Source: a virus. Taken from it: a stretch of DNA of 32,023 nucleotides. Under the pieces are notes generated by a model. The model had not been told where the DNA came from, searched no databases, and saw only the letters and a list, made by a program, of their open reading frames with translations. The stretch spans positions 1-32,023 of the IMG/VR virus record IMGVR_UViG_3300022074_000211. The stretch is one strand, 5' to 3'. Both the position numbers and the translations under genes were made by a program. Positions 13,887 through 21,777 of this stretch are shown here, in pieces (position 1 is the stretch's first letter; the number at the start of each line of letters is the position of its first letter).

Positions 13887-16406
13887 ATGTCTAAGTTTTA
13901 TACTAATGTGTCGCGTTATGGAAATATGATTCTACTACGCGGATATGACCACAACAAAAGAATCACAGAAAAAATTAAATACGAACCAAAGCTGTATGTC
14001 AGTACAAACAGACCTACAAATTGGAAAGCTTTGGATGGTACACCTGTGGCTGAAATACCATTTGACTCTATGAGATCAGCAAACGAATGGTATCAGAAAA
14101 ACAAACAAACCGCCGGACTCCATATCTTTGGAAATACCAGGTATATCTCAACCTTTATTAATGACTACTTTCCAGGTCAGATAGAATTCGATAGGAACAA
14201 AGTAAATGTGACTACTATCGACATCGAGGTTGCGTCCGATGATGGCTTTCCCGAGCCCGATAAAGCAGAGAATCCTGTAATATCAATAACAACTAAAAAT
14301 AATATTGATAACACATATCATGTGTGGGGTCTTGGCGACTATGATGTAGACAAATCTCTAATGAAAACTCACAGAGTTGTCTATCACAGATATCACACAG
14401 AAGCTGATCTATTAATTAATTACATTACATTTATATCTCAACCATCCATGACACCAGATGTTATTACTGGTTGGAATACTAGATTTTTTGATATACCATA
14501 TCTTGTCAATAGAGTACATAAACTTCTAGGCGAATCTTATGTAAAAAGAATGAGCCCTTGGGGTATGATCGATAGACAAGATGTGACAAAGATGGGAAGA
14601 ACACAAACCGCTTACGAGCTCAAAGGAATAGCTCAACTTGATTACTTAGACTTATTTCAAAAGTTTGGCTATTCCTACGGGCCACAAGAATCTTATAAAC
14701 TAGATCATATTGCTCATGTTGTACTTGGTGAGAAGAAACTAAGCTATGAGGAATATGGTTCATTACATACTTTATATAAACATAACTTCCAAAAGTTTAT
14801 TGATTATAATATCAAAGATGTTGAGTTGGTTGATCGCATAGAAGATAAGATGGGGTTAATTACTCTTTGTATGACCATGGCTTATAAAGGTGGTGTTAAC
14901 TATAATGACACCTTTGGTACAACAGCTATATGGGACACAATCATTTATCGTAAACTAAACGAAAACAAAATCGTTGTACCATTCATAGAAGATAAAGTTA
15001 AAACATTTTATCCAGGTGGTTTTGTTAAAGACCCACATGTTGGAATACATGAGAACCTGGTTAGCTTTGACTTAAACTCTCTATACCCATCAATAATTAT
15101 GCAATATAATATGTCACCTGAAACAATTGCCGAAGGTGAAGTATCTAAGGTTGACATAGAAGCAGTACTAACTAAATCTCAAAGACCAGACAATCATGGT
15201 AAAGCTTTGGCTGCTAATGGTCAGATATTCAATACCGATAAGGTTGGAATCATTCCTTTAATTATTGACGAGATGTATCAAGAACGTGTTGGCATAAAAG
15301 ACAACATGATTAAAGCACAAAAAGAATTACAAAAGGTGGATAAAAATGACAAACAAGAATTATACAGAATTGAGAAAGAAATCAGTATTGCAGAGAATAG
15401 ACAGATGTCTATCAAGATACTCCTTAATTCCCTTTACGGTGCTCTTGGTAATAAGTATTTTAGGTTTTTTGATCAGCGGGTGGCAGAGGCCATTACCCTC
15501 ACCGGACAACTTACAATACGATGGGCCGAATATGCACTTAATACCTACCTCAATAGAGCTATGCGAACAGAGACATGGAAAGACTTTGTCGTTGCAATCG
15601 ACACCGATTCGTTGTATGTATGCCTAGATGATTTAGTTCAAGCAATCAATCCAAAAAATCCAATAGACTTTTTAGATAAAGTTTCAGCTGAAAAGCTTGA
15701 AGCGGTTCTAGCACAATCTTATGATGAACTTTATAATATGTTTGGTGGTGTATCAAATCGTATGGTTATGAAAAGAGAAGTGATTGCTGATCGTGGCATA
15801 TGGACAGCTAAGAAAAGATATATTTTAAATGTATTAGATAACGAAGGTGTTAGATATGCTAAACCTAAACTGAAAGTTATGGGTATCGAAGCCATTAAGA
15901 GTTCTACACCAGAACCATGTCGTGAAGGTCTTAAAGAATTATTTAAAGTTATCATGTCTAAAGATGAAACAGAAGTACAGAAAGCTATCGAACAATTTAA
16001 AAATTATTTTAAAACACTAGGTCCAGATGCTATAGCATTTCCAAGAGGTGCATCAAAAGTAAAAGAATATCGTGACTCAACAAACATCTATAAGAAAGGT
16101 ACACCGATGCATATTCGAGCAGCTCTGCTTTATAACAGAATGATACAAGATTTATCACTGACCAAAAAATATACACAAATTAAAAATGGCGATAAGATAA
16201 AGTTTATTTACCTTAGAAAAGCAAATCCAATAAAAGAAAATATTATTGGCTTTGTTGACTTCTTACCAGAAGAATTTAACTTACATAAATACATAGACTA
16301 CGAACTACAATTTCAGAAAACATTTCTGGATCCAATAGAACCGATACTCGATGCTGTTGGTTGGAATTCGGAAGAAACAAATTCATTGGAGGATTTCTTT
16401 GCATGA
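13887..16406 (+). CDS. 43: gp43 DNA polymerase (family B)
   Basis: An 839-residue replicative polymerase (T4 gp43 is 898). Exonuclease motifs are D-I-E at 112-114, N-T-R-F-F-D near 200, and Y-N-I-K-D near 310. Polymerase motif A is D-L-N-S-L-Y-P-S-I-I, motif B K-I-L-L-N-S-L-Y-G, and motif C I-D-T-D-S. The C-terminus is S-L-E-D-F-F-A, matching the position of the T4 clamp-binding tail. No ribosome site precedes the ATG, which lies seven bases after the -10, so initiation is probably leaderless. Its 3' end carries the GGAGG used by the next gene, overlapping by ATGA. Confidence 0.97.
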   Translation: MSKFYTNVSRYGNMILLRGYDHNKRITEKIKYEPKLYVSTNRPTNWKALDGTPVAEIPFDSMRSANEWYQKNKQTAGLHIFGNTRYISTFINDYFPGQIEFDRNKVNVTTIDIEVASDDGFPEPDKAENPVISITTKNNIDNTYHVWGLGDYDVDKSLMKTHRVVYHRYHTEADLLINYITFISQPSMTPDVITGWNTRFFDIPYLVNRVHKLLGESYVKRMSPWGMIDRQDVTKMGRTQTAYELKGIAQLDYLDLFQKFGYSYGPQESYKLDHIAHVVLGEKKLSYEEYGSLHTLYKHNFQKFIDYNIKDVELVDRIEDKMGLITLCMTMAYKGGVNYNDTFGTTAIWDTIIYRKLNENKIVVPFIEDKVKTFYPGGFVKDPHVGIHENLVSFDLNSLYPSIIMQYNMSPETIAEGEVSKVDIEAVLTKSQRPDNHGKALAANGQIFNTDKVGIIPLIIDEMYQERVGIKDNMIKAQKELQKVDKNDKQELYRIEKEISIAENRQMSIKILLNSLYGALGNKYFRFFDQRVAEAITLTGQLTIRWAEYALNTYLNRAMRTETWKDFVVAIDTDSLYVCLDDLVQAINPKNPIDFLDKVSAEKLEAVLAQSYDELYNMFGGVSNRMVMKREVIADRGIWTAKKRYILNVLDNEGVRYAKPKLKVMGIEAIKSSTPEPCREGLKELFKVIMSKDETEVQKAIEQFKNYFKTLGPDAIAFPRGASKVKEYRDSTNIYKKGTPMHIRAALLYNRMIQDLSLTKKYTQIKNGDKIKFIYLRKANPIKENIIGFVDFLPEEFNLHKYIDYELQFQKTFLDPIEPILDAVGWNSEETNSLEDFFA

Positions 16407-17005
16407 TTAAAAAGAAAAGTACAATAATATGGAACTCATATTACACACCTGAACAATGTAAACAAATAGAAAAAATATGTTTAACCTTTCCAGAAAAAGA
16501 AGGTGTAGTACAAAACGTTAATACAGGTAAAATTAAAGATGAACAATCTAGTAATATTCGTAGATCAAAAGTTAGGTTTGTAAAAATAGATGGTAGTCAA
16601 GGTGACTTCTTAGGCTCAAACGAATTATACCAAGAGTTATATAAACTAATTGATAAGATTAATACTGAATATTTTAAGTTCGATATTACAGGTATTGATA
16701 GTATACAATACACAGAATATGATGGTGAATACGAAGGTCATTATGATTGGCATACAGATTGGAATTGGACTAATCCAATGAACCCACCTAGAAAATTAAG
16801 TATGACTATACAATTATCTGGTGGTGATGAATACGAAGGTGGTGATTTTGAAATAGCTCATGACTTAGAAAGAGGTGATCTAAATACAAAAACACTAGGA
16901 ACAGTAATTTGTTTCCCATCGTTTATGCCGCACAAAGTGCACCCAGTGATGCAAGGCTTGCGCAAATCATTGGTTGTATGGTTTACTGGTCCACGTATAA
17001 AATGA
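16403..17005 (+). CDS. 2-oxoglutarate/Fe(II)-dependent oxygenase (prolyl-hydroxylase-like)
   Basis: A 200-residue oxygenase of the P4H/PKHD type. The iron facial triad is likely H117-x-D119 (in H-Y-D-W-H-T-D) and H177 (in P-H-K-V-H-P-V), and the 2-oxoglutarate-binding Arg is R187 (Q-G-L-R-K-S). Such enzymes hydroxylate proteins, nucleic acids or small molecules; the substrate is unknown, and similar genes are frequent in marine myoviruses. The start at 16403 overlaps the gene 43 stop by ATGA, with GGAGG upstream inside gene 43. Direct coupling to the polymerase gene hints at a DNA-metabolism role, which is inference. Confidence 0.88.
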   Translation: MIKKKSTIIWNSYYTPEQCKQIEKICLTFPEKEGVVQNVNTGKIKDEQSSNIRRSKVRFVKIDGSQGDFLGSNELYQELYKLIDKINTEYFKFDITGIDSIQYTEYDGEYEGHYDWHTDWNWTNPMNPPRKLSMTIQLSGGDEYEGGDFEIAHDLERGDLNTKTLGTVICFPSFMPHKVHPVMQGLRKSLVVWFTGPRIK

Positions 17006-17021
17006 TAAATGAAAAAAAGAG

Positions 17022-17050
17022 TTTACAAATACAAAAAACTATGTTATAAT
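17022..17050 (+). promoter_or_regulatory. Family A promoter for the 17071 gene
   Basis: TTTACA at 17022-17027, a 17-base spacer, then TATAAT at 17045-17050 in ATGTTATAATATA. The leader reads TTATTATGGAGA, as at genes 55 and 45. It drives the 17071-18790 run. Confidence 0.8.
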
Positions 17051-17070
17051 ATAGTTATTATGGAGAAAAT

Positions 17071-17364
17071 ATGAAAAATGTACAATTGTTAAGGTTAGTA
17101 TCTGGTGAAGAAATATTAGCCGACGTTGATCTCAATGGTATTGATACAGATACAGTTATTCTAAAAGATGCGCTATGTCTTATACCAGCAGGAGAAGGTA
17201 AGATTGGATTTATGCCATTCATGCCATATACAAAAGCCAAAGAAGGCTTAGAATTAAATATGAAACATATTATGTTTATGGTTGAACCAAATGATATGTT
17301 ATTAGAAAACCACAGAAATGCTACAAGTGAGTTAGCAGTACCAAGTAAGAAGATAGTGACATGA
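17071..17364 (+). CDS. Sm-like small phage protein, paralogue of the 1686 gene
   Basis: A 97-residue protein with L-R-L-V-S-G-E-E-I-L-A at the N-terminus, then M-P-F-M-P-Y-T-K-A-K and a short M-K-H-I motif. The order and spacing of these match the 131-residue protein at 1686. A small beta-barrel fold is likely; the function is unknown. It has its own family A promoter and GGAGA site, and its stop overlaps the next start (ATGA). Confidence 0.78.
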   Translation: MKNVQLLRLVSGEEILADVDLNGIDTDTVILKDALCLIPAGEGKIGFMPFMPYTKAKEGLELNMKHIMFMVEPNDMLLENHRNATSELAVPSKKIVT

Positions 17365-17762
17365 GTAAGAATTGGGTAAAAGACATACATAGTATGCAAA
17401 AGAAATACGAAACACATAAATGGGTTAAAATAAATCCTGAAAAATTAAGAGACTTTTTAAAGTTTAGAATTAATTTTTTACAAGAAGAATTAGACGAAAC
17501 TAGAAAAGCATACATGATGAAAGATAACGAAGAAATCGTTGATGGTCTAATTGACCTATGTGTCGTTGCAATAGGAACACTAGATGCATTTGATATTGAT
17601 GCTAATAAAGCATGGGATGCAGTATTAAAAGCTAATATGAATAAAGAAGTAGGTAGAAAAGAAACAAGACCTAATCCACTAGGTCTGCCTGATCTTGTAA
17701 AACCAGAAGGGTGGGAGGCTCCAAGTCACGAAAACAATCATGGTAAGCTTAACGATATTTGA
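17361..17762 (+). CDS. MazG-like nucleotide pyrophosphohydrolase
   Basis: A 133-residue all-alpha NTP-pyrophosphohydrolase-like protein. The metal-binding pattern L-Q-E-E-L-D-E-T is followed by V-D-G-L-I-D-L-C and a helix with A-W-D-A-V-L-K-A-N-M-N-K, as in MazG-family proteins. These hydrolyse (d)NTPs to monophosphates; the substrate here is not shown. It is the first of three MazG-fold-like proteins in the window (others at 19946 and 21099). It overlaps the previous gene by four bases and the next by 23. Confidence 0.82.
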   Translation: MSKNWVKDIHSMQKKYETHKWVKINPEKLRDFLKFRINFLQEELDETRKAYMMKDNEEIVDGLIDLCVVAIGTLDAFDIDANKAWDAVLKANMNKEVGRKETRPNPLGLPDLVKPEGWEAPSHENNHGKLNDI

Positions 17763-18657
17763 TTCGATATACGATAATAAAACAAATAAAAGAATGGACT
17801 ATAACTCATTTGATGAGTTTGAACAAGTCTTATATAAATTATCCGAATCAACAAAGTATCCAACTAAGAAAGATGCACCACTTATAAGTCCAGCAACTTA
17901 TATTCCAGACACAACTCGTGGTAATGATAATGTGACAGGTTGGGGTATGTGGTGTGCTCTTGATATTGATGACTTTGAAGGTGATATAGAACAGATTAAA
18001 AAAGCTTATGGTGAATATAGATTTGTTTGTTATTCAACAGCATCTTCTACTAAAGAACAACCAAAGTTTAGATTAGTCTTTCCACTAAATAAAGAAGTAC
18101 ATAAAGAAGATATTAAACATTTTTGGTTTGCTTTAAATAAAGAGATTGGTGATGTCGCCGATGCTCAAACAAAAGATTTATCAAGAATGTATTATGTACC
18201 TGCAAAATATAAAGATGCATTTAACTTTATCTTTTCACAAGATGGTAAAGTCATGGATCCAGATTATCTCATGGACAAACACCCTTATGTAGTACCAAAC
18301 GAAAACTTCTTCGATAGATTACCAGAAGCAATTAAGAAAGGTTTAATAGAACATCGTAAAGGTAAACTTAATAATACAAATATTACTTGGACTAATTATC
18401 ACGATTGTCCTTTTGTAAATCAAAAACAAATAGATGAATATAAAACAATCAATGGTACAGGTTGGTATGCAAAGATGTATCAAATTATGTGTACCATTGC
18501 AGGCAATGCAATGAATCGTGGTTATCCTATCACAGCAAAAGAAGTTGAATATCTTTGTCGTGAATTAGATGGTGATACAGGTAATTGGTATCTCAAACGA
18601 GATATGTATAAAGAAGCTGAAAGAGCCATAGAATTTATCTTTAGAAATAACTTATGA
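17740..18657 (+). CDS. Archaeo-eukaryotic-primase-like (AEP) protein
   Basis: A 305-residue protein resembling the primase halves of phage and plasmid replication proteins. The acidic motif is C-A-L-D-I-D-D at about 73-79, then Y-S-T-A-S-S-T-x-E-Q-P-K-F-R-L-V-F-P-L at about 98-116, and L-S-R-M-Y-Y-V-P-A near 148-156. The C-terminal third (G-T-G-W-Y through the end) could be a PriCT-like helical domain. Many relatives have S-x-H in the second motif; here it reads S-T-A-S-S, so activity may be altered. No helicase domain is present. T4-like phages normally use gp61 primase, so a second primase-like protein is notable. The call rests on motif pattern only. Confidence 0.6.
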   Translation: MVSLTIFDSIYDNKTNKRMDYNSFDEFEQVLYKLSESTKYPTKKDAPLISPATYIPDTTRGNDNVTGWGMWCALDIDDFEGDIEQIKKAYGEYRFVCYSTASSTKEQPKFRLVFPLNKEVHKEDIKHFWFALNKEIGDVADAQTKDLSRMYYVPAKYKDAFNFIFSQDGKVMDPDYLMDKHPYVVPNENFFDRLPEAIKKGLIEHRKGKLNNTNITWTNYHDCPFVNQKQIDEYKTINGTGWYAKMYQIMCTIAGNAMNRGYPITAKEVEYLCRELDGDTGNWYLKRDMYKEAERAIEFIFRNNL

Positions 18658-18818
18658 TTTTTTATACAGAAGCTCAATTAAATGAAGCTTATGAAAACTA
18701 TAAAAAAACATTACCACAAGCCACTAAGCTTTTAGACATAGAAAGCTTTAGAAGAATAATTTATGAACCACTTATAAACGAAATATATAATGACGACGAG
18801 AGCAATAATATTAGGTAA
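18654..18818 (+). CDS. Small hypothetical protein overlapping two genes
   Basis: A 54-residue, mostly helical and acidic protein. It begins on the stop codon of the 17740 gene (ATGA) and runs 29 bases into the 18790 gene in another frame. Without it there would be a 132-base gap in an otherwise continuous operon. No family is recognised. Confidence 0.6.
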   Translation: MIFYTEAQLNEAYENYKKTLPQATKLLDIESFRRIIYEPLINEIYNDDESNNIR

Positions 18819-19380
18819 TGGTGAATCACGAGAAGGATTTGATTACAGATCAAATTATTCAGATGCATTTGTCATAGGATGTAATGGTGCTTATAAAGAA
18901 TCAATAGATGCATTAGTATGTACCGATGCTTATATGCAACATCTGATTTATGAAACAGGATATTGTAAAGATCATTTATGCTTCTTTAGTGAATGGAATC
19001 CAATACCAGATTATGCAGTTGAAACAATAGCAGCTTCTTTCAATAAACCAATTATACAAAATGAAAAAATTTATAGTACCAGTGCTCAGGTAGCAGGAAG
19101 TGATGATTATGTATATGTCACATGGGTACAAAAAGAAGATATGGTTCGTTCTATCAAAGAAAAGATAATGTCATCTGGTTCAAGAGCATTAGAATTAGCA
19201 TGTAAGATGGACTTTGATGAAATTCTATTATTAGGATTTGATGGAATGGGAGCACAAAATATTTACCAAAAAGATAAAGGGTATGAAAGATCAACACCTA
19301 GAGAAGAATGGGTGGAAGAACGTAGATTAATTATAGAGCAATATTCTCATATAAATATAATAGATTTACAAACTGGTTAA
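18790..19380 (+). CDS. GT42 / DUF115-like protein (possible glycosyltransferase)
   Basis: A 196-residue protein. The N-terminus R-A-I-I-L-G-N-G-E-S-R-E-G-F-D-Y, then V-I-G-C-N-G-A-Y, and later S-G-S-R-A-L-E-L-A and E-I-L-L-L-G-F-D-G-M, follow the layout of GT42 sialyltransferases and DUF115 proteins (G-N-G-P-S-L ... C-N ... S-G ... G-x-D). The identification is by pattern and tentative. If it is a transferase it could belong to the DNA-modification block further down. The tRNA-Ala gene begins two bases after its stop codon. Confidence 0.5.
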   Translation: MTTRAIILGNGESREGFDYRSNYSDAFVIGCNGAYKESIDALVCTDAYMQHLIYETGYCKDHLCFFSEWNPIPDYAVETIAASFNKPIIQNEKIYSTSAQVAGSDDYVYVTWVQKEDMVRSIKEKIMSSGSRALELACKMDFDEILLLGFDGMGAQNIYQKDKGYERSTPREEWVEERRLIIEQYSHINIIDLQTG

Positions 19381-19381
19381 T

Positions 19382-19457
19382 GGGGCTGTAGCTCAGTTGG
19401 GAGAGCATCTGCTTTGCACGCAGGAGGTCGGAGGTTCGACCCCTCTCAGCTCCACCA
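19382..19457 (+). tRNA. tRNA-Ala (anticodon TGC)
   Basis: A 76-base tRNA. The acceptor GGGGCTG pairs with CAGCTCC (one G-U). The D stem is GCTC/GAGC, the anticodon stem TCTGC/GCAGG with loop TTTGCAC (anticodon TGC at 19415-19417), the T arm contains GGTTCGACCC, the discriminator is A, and CCA is encoded. It reads GCA and other GCN Ala codons. It sits inside an operon with no promoter of its own, so it must be cut from the mRNA by processing enzymes. It resembles bacterial tRNA-Ala closely, consistent with acquisition from a host. Confidence 0.95.
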
Positions 19458-19469
19458 AATGGAGAAAAA

Positions 19470-19886
19470 ATGTATAGATATAAAGTAGTAGTCACTAGAA
19501 TCGTAGATGGAGATACAGTAGATGTTGACATCGATCTAGGTTTCGGTATGACTTATAAAAAGCAAAGAGTTAGAATGATGGGTATAGATACTCCTGAATC
19601 TAGGACTCGTGATTTAGAAGAAAAGTTTTATGGTAAAGCAAGTAAAGCTAATTTAGTTAGAATATTAGATGGTAAAGATATAGAATTAGTATCACATGAT
19701 AAAGGTAAGTTCGGAAGAATACTCGGTGAGTTATTTATTGGGTCATCTAAGTTTAGTGTTAACCAACAACAAATAGACGAGAATCATGCGGTACCATATT
19801 TTGGACAATCTAAAGACGACACAGAACAAGGTCATCTTTGGAATAGAGCAGCACTAAATGAAAAAGGTATTATTTACGAAGGCTAA
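19470..19886 (+). CDS. Staphylococcal-nuclease-like (SNase/TNase) endonuclease
   Basis: A 138-residue SNase-fold protein. Visible features are V-D-G-D-T at about 12-16, R35, G-I-D-T-P-E at 38-43 (E43) and G-K-F-G-R at 79-83 (R83), matching the catalytic Arg, Asp/Thr, Glu and Arg set of the family. The C-terminal L-W-N-R-A-A-L-N is a plausible end of the fold. No signal peptide is evident, so it probably acts in the cytoplasm, perhaps on host DNA or RNA. It has a GGAGAAAAA site right after the tRNA. Confidence 0.88.
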   Translation: MYRYKVVVTRIVDGDTVDVDIDLGFGMTYKKQRVRMMGIDTPESRTRDLEEKFYGKASKANLVRILDGKDIELVSHDKGKFGRILGELFIGSSKFSVNQQQIDENHAVPYFGQSKDDTEQGHLWNRAALNEKGIIYEG

Positions 19887-19894
19887 AAAAACAG

Positions 19895-19923
19895 TTTACA
19901 TTTACTTAAAAATGTGTTATAAT
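19895..19923 (+). promoter_or_regulatory. Family A promoter for the 19946-gp42 operon
   Basis: TTTACA at 19895-19900 preceded by AAAAACAG, a 17-base spacer, then TATAAT at 19918-19923 in TGTGTTATAATATA. The leader reads TTATTATGGAGAG. Confidence 0.8.
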
Positions 19924-19945
19924 ATAAACTTATTATGGAGAGATT

Positions 19946-20278
19946 ATGAAAGAATCATTGAGAGTACTACAAGAATGCGCAGAGCTTCAAGCTAAAAAAT
20001 CACAAGATTATCAAAGTGACGAATCTACTGTCACTCAAGCTATGCACTATCGTAGAGGTGTAGATACAATACACGATATTATTTTAGGCAAAGTTGTTCG
20101 TGCAACTTCTTTACTAGAATCTGGCAATGAACCTAACTTTGAATCACTAGAAGATACTTACAAAGATTTAATTAATTATTCGTCTTTTGCTGTATCTTAT
20201 ATTCGTGGTAAGATGGAAGGTCAAGACCCTAACAGAAATATGTTCAACAAAAAGGTAAAGAATGTATCAAGTGAATAA
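19946..20278 (+). CDS. DUF1599 / nucleotide-modification-associated (Nmad1-like) protein
   Basis: A 110-residue helical protein. The pattern K-K-S-Q-D-Y near the N-terminus, I-I-L-G-K-V-V-R-A, and L-E-D-T-Y-K-D-L-I-N-Y-S near the C-terminus fits DUF1599, a MazG-related fold that has been linked to phage base modification. Its direct coupling to the dCMP hydroxymethylase gene (17-base overlap) fits a role in the nucleotide supply for modified DNA. Its biochemical activity is not established. Confidence 0.75.
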   Translation: MKESLRVLQECAELQAKKSQDYQSDESTVTQAMHYRRGVDTIHDIILGKVVRATSLLESGNEPNFESLEDTYKDLINYSSFAVSYIRGKMEGQDPNRNMFNKKVKNVSSE

Positions 20279-20939
20279 TACTGCAGATATTGCAGAAGTA
20301 TTTAAAAAACACCTAGCAGCAGAAAACTTTGTCACAGATAAAACAGGTCAAAAGACTATAGAAATAATCGGTGCATCTTTTGTTGCTGATCAGCCAGCAA
20401 TATTTGGTGAACCAAATGAAAGATATATTGAACATGAATTAATGTGGTATGATAGAAAGTCAACTAATGTTTATGATATATACGGTCATGAACAAGCACC
20501 AAAAGCTTGGTTATATTCTGCAAATAAACACGGTGAAATCAATTCTAATTATGGCCATCTAATTTATTCTGGTAAATACTTTAGACAATACGATAAAGTA
20601 TTAAAAGAATTACTTACAAATCCAGACTCAAGACGTGGCTCTATGATCTATCAAAGACCAAGTATTTGGAAAGAATACAAAGAGAATGGCAAGAATGATT
20701 TTATTTGTACCAATGCTGTGACATATTATATTCGTGATAATATGCTTCATGCTACAGTTCAAATGCGAAGTAATGATGTAGTCTTTGGTTATAAGAATGA
20801 TTATGCTTGGCAAAAAGTTGTTCAAGAAAGATTATTAGAAGATTTATATTATAATGGTACACACATCGAATTAGGCCACATTTATTGGCAAGTTCAAAAC
20901 TTACATGTATATGAGAGGCATTTTGATTTAGTAATATGA
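20262..20939 (+). CDS. 42: gp42 deoxycytidylate 5-hydroxymethylase
   Basis: A 225-residue thymidylate-synthase-fold enzyme very close to T4 gp42 (246). Matches include K-T-I-E-I-I-G-A-S-F-V-A-D, G-E-I-N-S-N-Y-G, N-P-D-S-R-R-G, the nucleophile C149 in D-F-I-C-T-N, and M-R-S-N-D-V-V-F-G-Y-K-N-D-Y-A-W. D180 stands where thymidylate synthases have Asn, the change that selects dCMP over dUMP in T4. The enzyme makes hydroxymethyl-dCMP from dCMP and methylene-THF. It stops about 24 residues before the T4 C-terminus. It overlaps the genes on both sides. Confidence 0.93.
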   Translation: MYQVNNTADIAEVFKKHLAAENFVTDKTGQKTIEIIGASFVADQPAIFGEPNERYIEHELMWYDRKSTNVYDIYGHEQAPKAWLYSANKHGEINSNYGHLIYSGKYFRQYDKVLKELLTNPDSRRGSMIYQRPSIWKEYKENGKNDFICTNAVTYYIRDNMLHATVQMRSNDVVFGYKNDYAWQKVVQERLLEDLYYNGTHIELGHIYWQVQNLHVYERHFDLVI

Positions 20940-21097
20940 AGAAGATATGGACAACTTGGAAATACGCAGTAGGTAGTTTTTCAGATGAACAAACAGAAGA
21001 GTACGACAATATAGTTGCGATAGTGAGAACTTTCATTGTTGGAATTAATATTATATGTGCATTCTTTATTATGGCAAATATAGTACACAATTGGTAA
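20936..21097 (+). CDS. Small membrane protein next to gp42
   Basis: A 53-residue ORF starting on the gp42 stop codon (ATGA). It has a basic, Trp-containing N-terminus, then F-S-D-E-Q-T-E-E-Y-D, then one hydrophobic span (I-V-G-I-N-I-I-C-A-F-F-I-M-A), ending H-N-W. I recall similar short proteins in marine T4-like phages, without known function. The MazG-like gene follows one base after its stop. Confidence 0.7.
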   Translation: MKKIWTTWKYAVGSFSDEQTEEYDNIVAIVRTFIVGINIICAFFIMANIVHNW

Positions 21098-21098
21098 T

Positions 21099-21350
21099 AT
21101 GAAAAAAAGAGAAGAGGCTTTAGTAATTACCATGGAAGAATGTGGTGAATTAATACAAGCTTGTAGTAAAGTAATCAGAACAAAAGAAGATACAAAATAT
21201 GTAAGAAATCTGCAAGATGAAATTGGAGATGTGTTAACTATGATAGAGATATTAAAGATGAGTGGTTTTGTCACAGATAAACAAATAGAAGATCGTATGA
21301 AACATAAAAAAGAAAAGTTAATGAAATGGAGTTTATTGTTTAATGGATAA
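21099..21350 (+). CDS. MazG-like pyrophosphohydrolase (candidate dCTPase)
   Basis: An 83-residue single-domain MazG-like protein. The pattern E-E-C-G-E-L-I-Q-A-C-S-K is followed by D-E-I-G-D-V-L-T-M-I-E, the E-E-x-x-E ... E-x-x-D metal-binding arrangement. In T4 the dCTPase gp56 removes dCTP so that only hydroxymethyl-dCTP is used. gp56 belongs to this fold class and is not seen here. Position between gp42 and dCMP deaminase makes this a candidate substitute, but substrate specificity is inference. Confidence 0.8.
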   Translation: MKKREEALVITMEECGELIQACSKVIRTKEDTKYVRNLQDEIGDVLTMIEILKMSGFVTDKQIEDRMKHKKEKLMKWSLLFNG

Positions 21351-21777
21351 ATGGGATAAAAGATGGTTAGATATTGCAGGGCTAGTAAGTTCTTGGTCTA
21401 AAGACCCAAGTACTAAAATTGCTGCTATAGCTGTAAAAGATAAAAGATTAGTTGCCACAGGGTATAATGGTTTTCCACGAGATATTGAAGATACAGACGA
21501 AAGATGGAATAACCGTGAAGAAAAGTATAAGTATGTAGTACATGCAGAAATGAATTGTATCTATAATGCGAATTATCATAACCAATCACTGAAAGGTGCG
21601 ACAATGTATATTGTTGGTTTACCGGTTTGCCATGAATGTGCAAAGGGTATTATTCAGGCAGGAGTTTCAAGAGTAGTTGCAACATTTGATGGTGTTCCAA
21701 TGAAATGGTCAAAAAGTAATGAGATAACAGAAAAAATGTTTAAGGAAGCAGGAGTGACATATGACAAAGTTCGATAA
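21343..21777 (+). CDS. cd: dCMP deaminase
   Basis: A 144-residue zinc deaminase. Zinc ligands and the catalytic Glu are H67-A-E69 and P-V-C96-H-E-C99; S-K-D-P-S-T-K-I and G-Y-N-G-F-P-R are typical of deoxycytidylate deaminases. It converts dCMP to dUMP for dTTP synthesis and competes with gp42 for dCMP. It is shorter than T4 Cd (193) and lacks its insert. It overlaps the MazG-like gene by eight bases and the next gene by 17. Confidence 0.92.
   Translation: MDKWDKRWLDIAGLVSSWSKDPSTKIAAIAVKDKRLVATGYNGFPRDIEDTDERWNNREEKYKYVVHAEMNCIYNANYHNQSLKGATMYIVGLPVCHECAKGIIQAGVSRVVATFDGVPMKWSKSNEITEKMFKEAGVTYDKVR

Noticed and set aside
15346-15627. 93-codon + strand frame inside gene 43
   Set aside because: It overlaps the polymerase motif B and C region in another frame and has no family resemblance or regulatory context.
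16403-17005. The 2OG oxygenase as a TET-like 5mC dioxygenase
   Set aside because: Its motifs follow prolyl-hydroxylase-type enzymes, and a gp42 route to hmC is present, so a TET role is not supported.
19382-19457. tRNA-Ala as a prophage attachment site
   Set aside because: No integrase or lysogeny gene is visible, and the genome is a lytic T4-like type; the tRNA sits within an operon.
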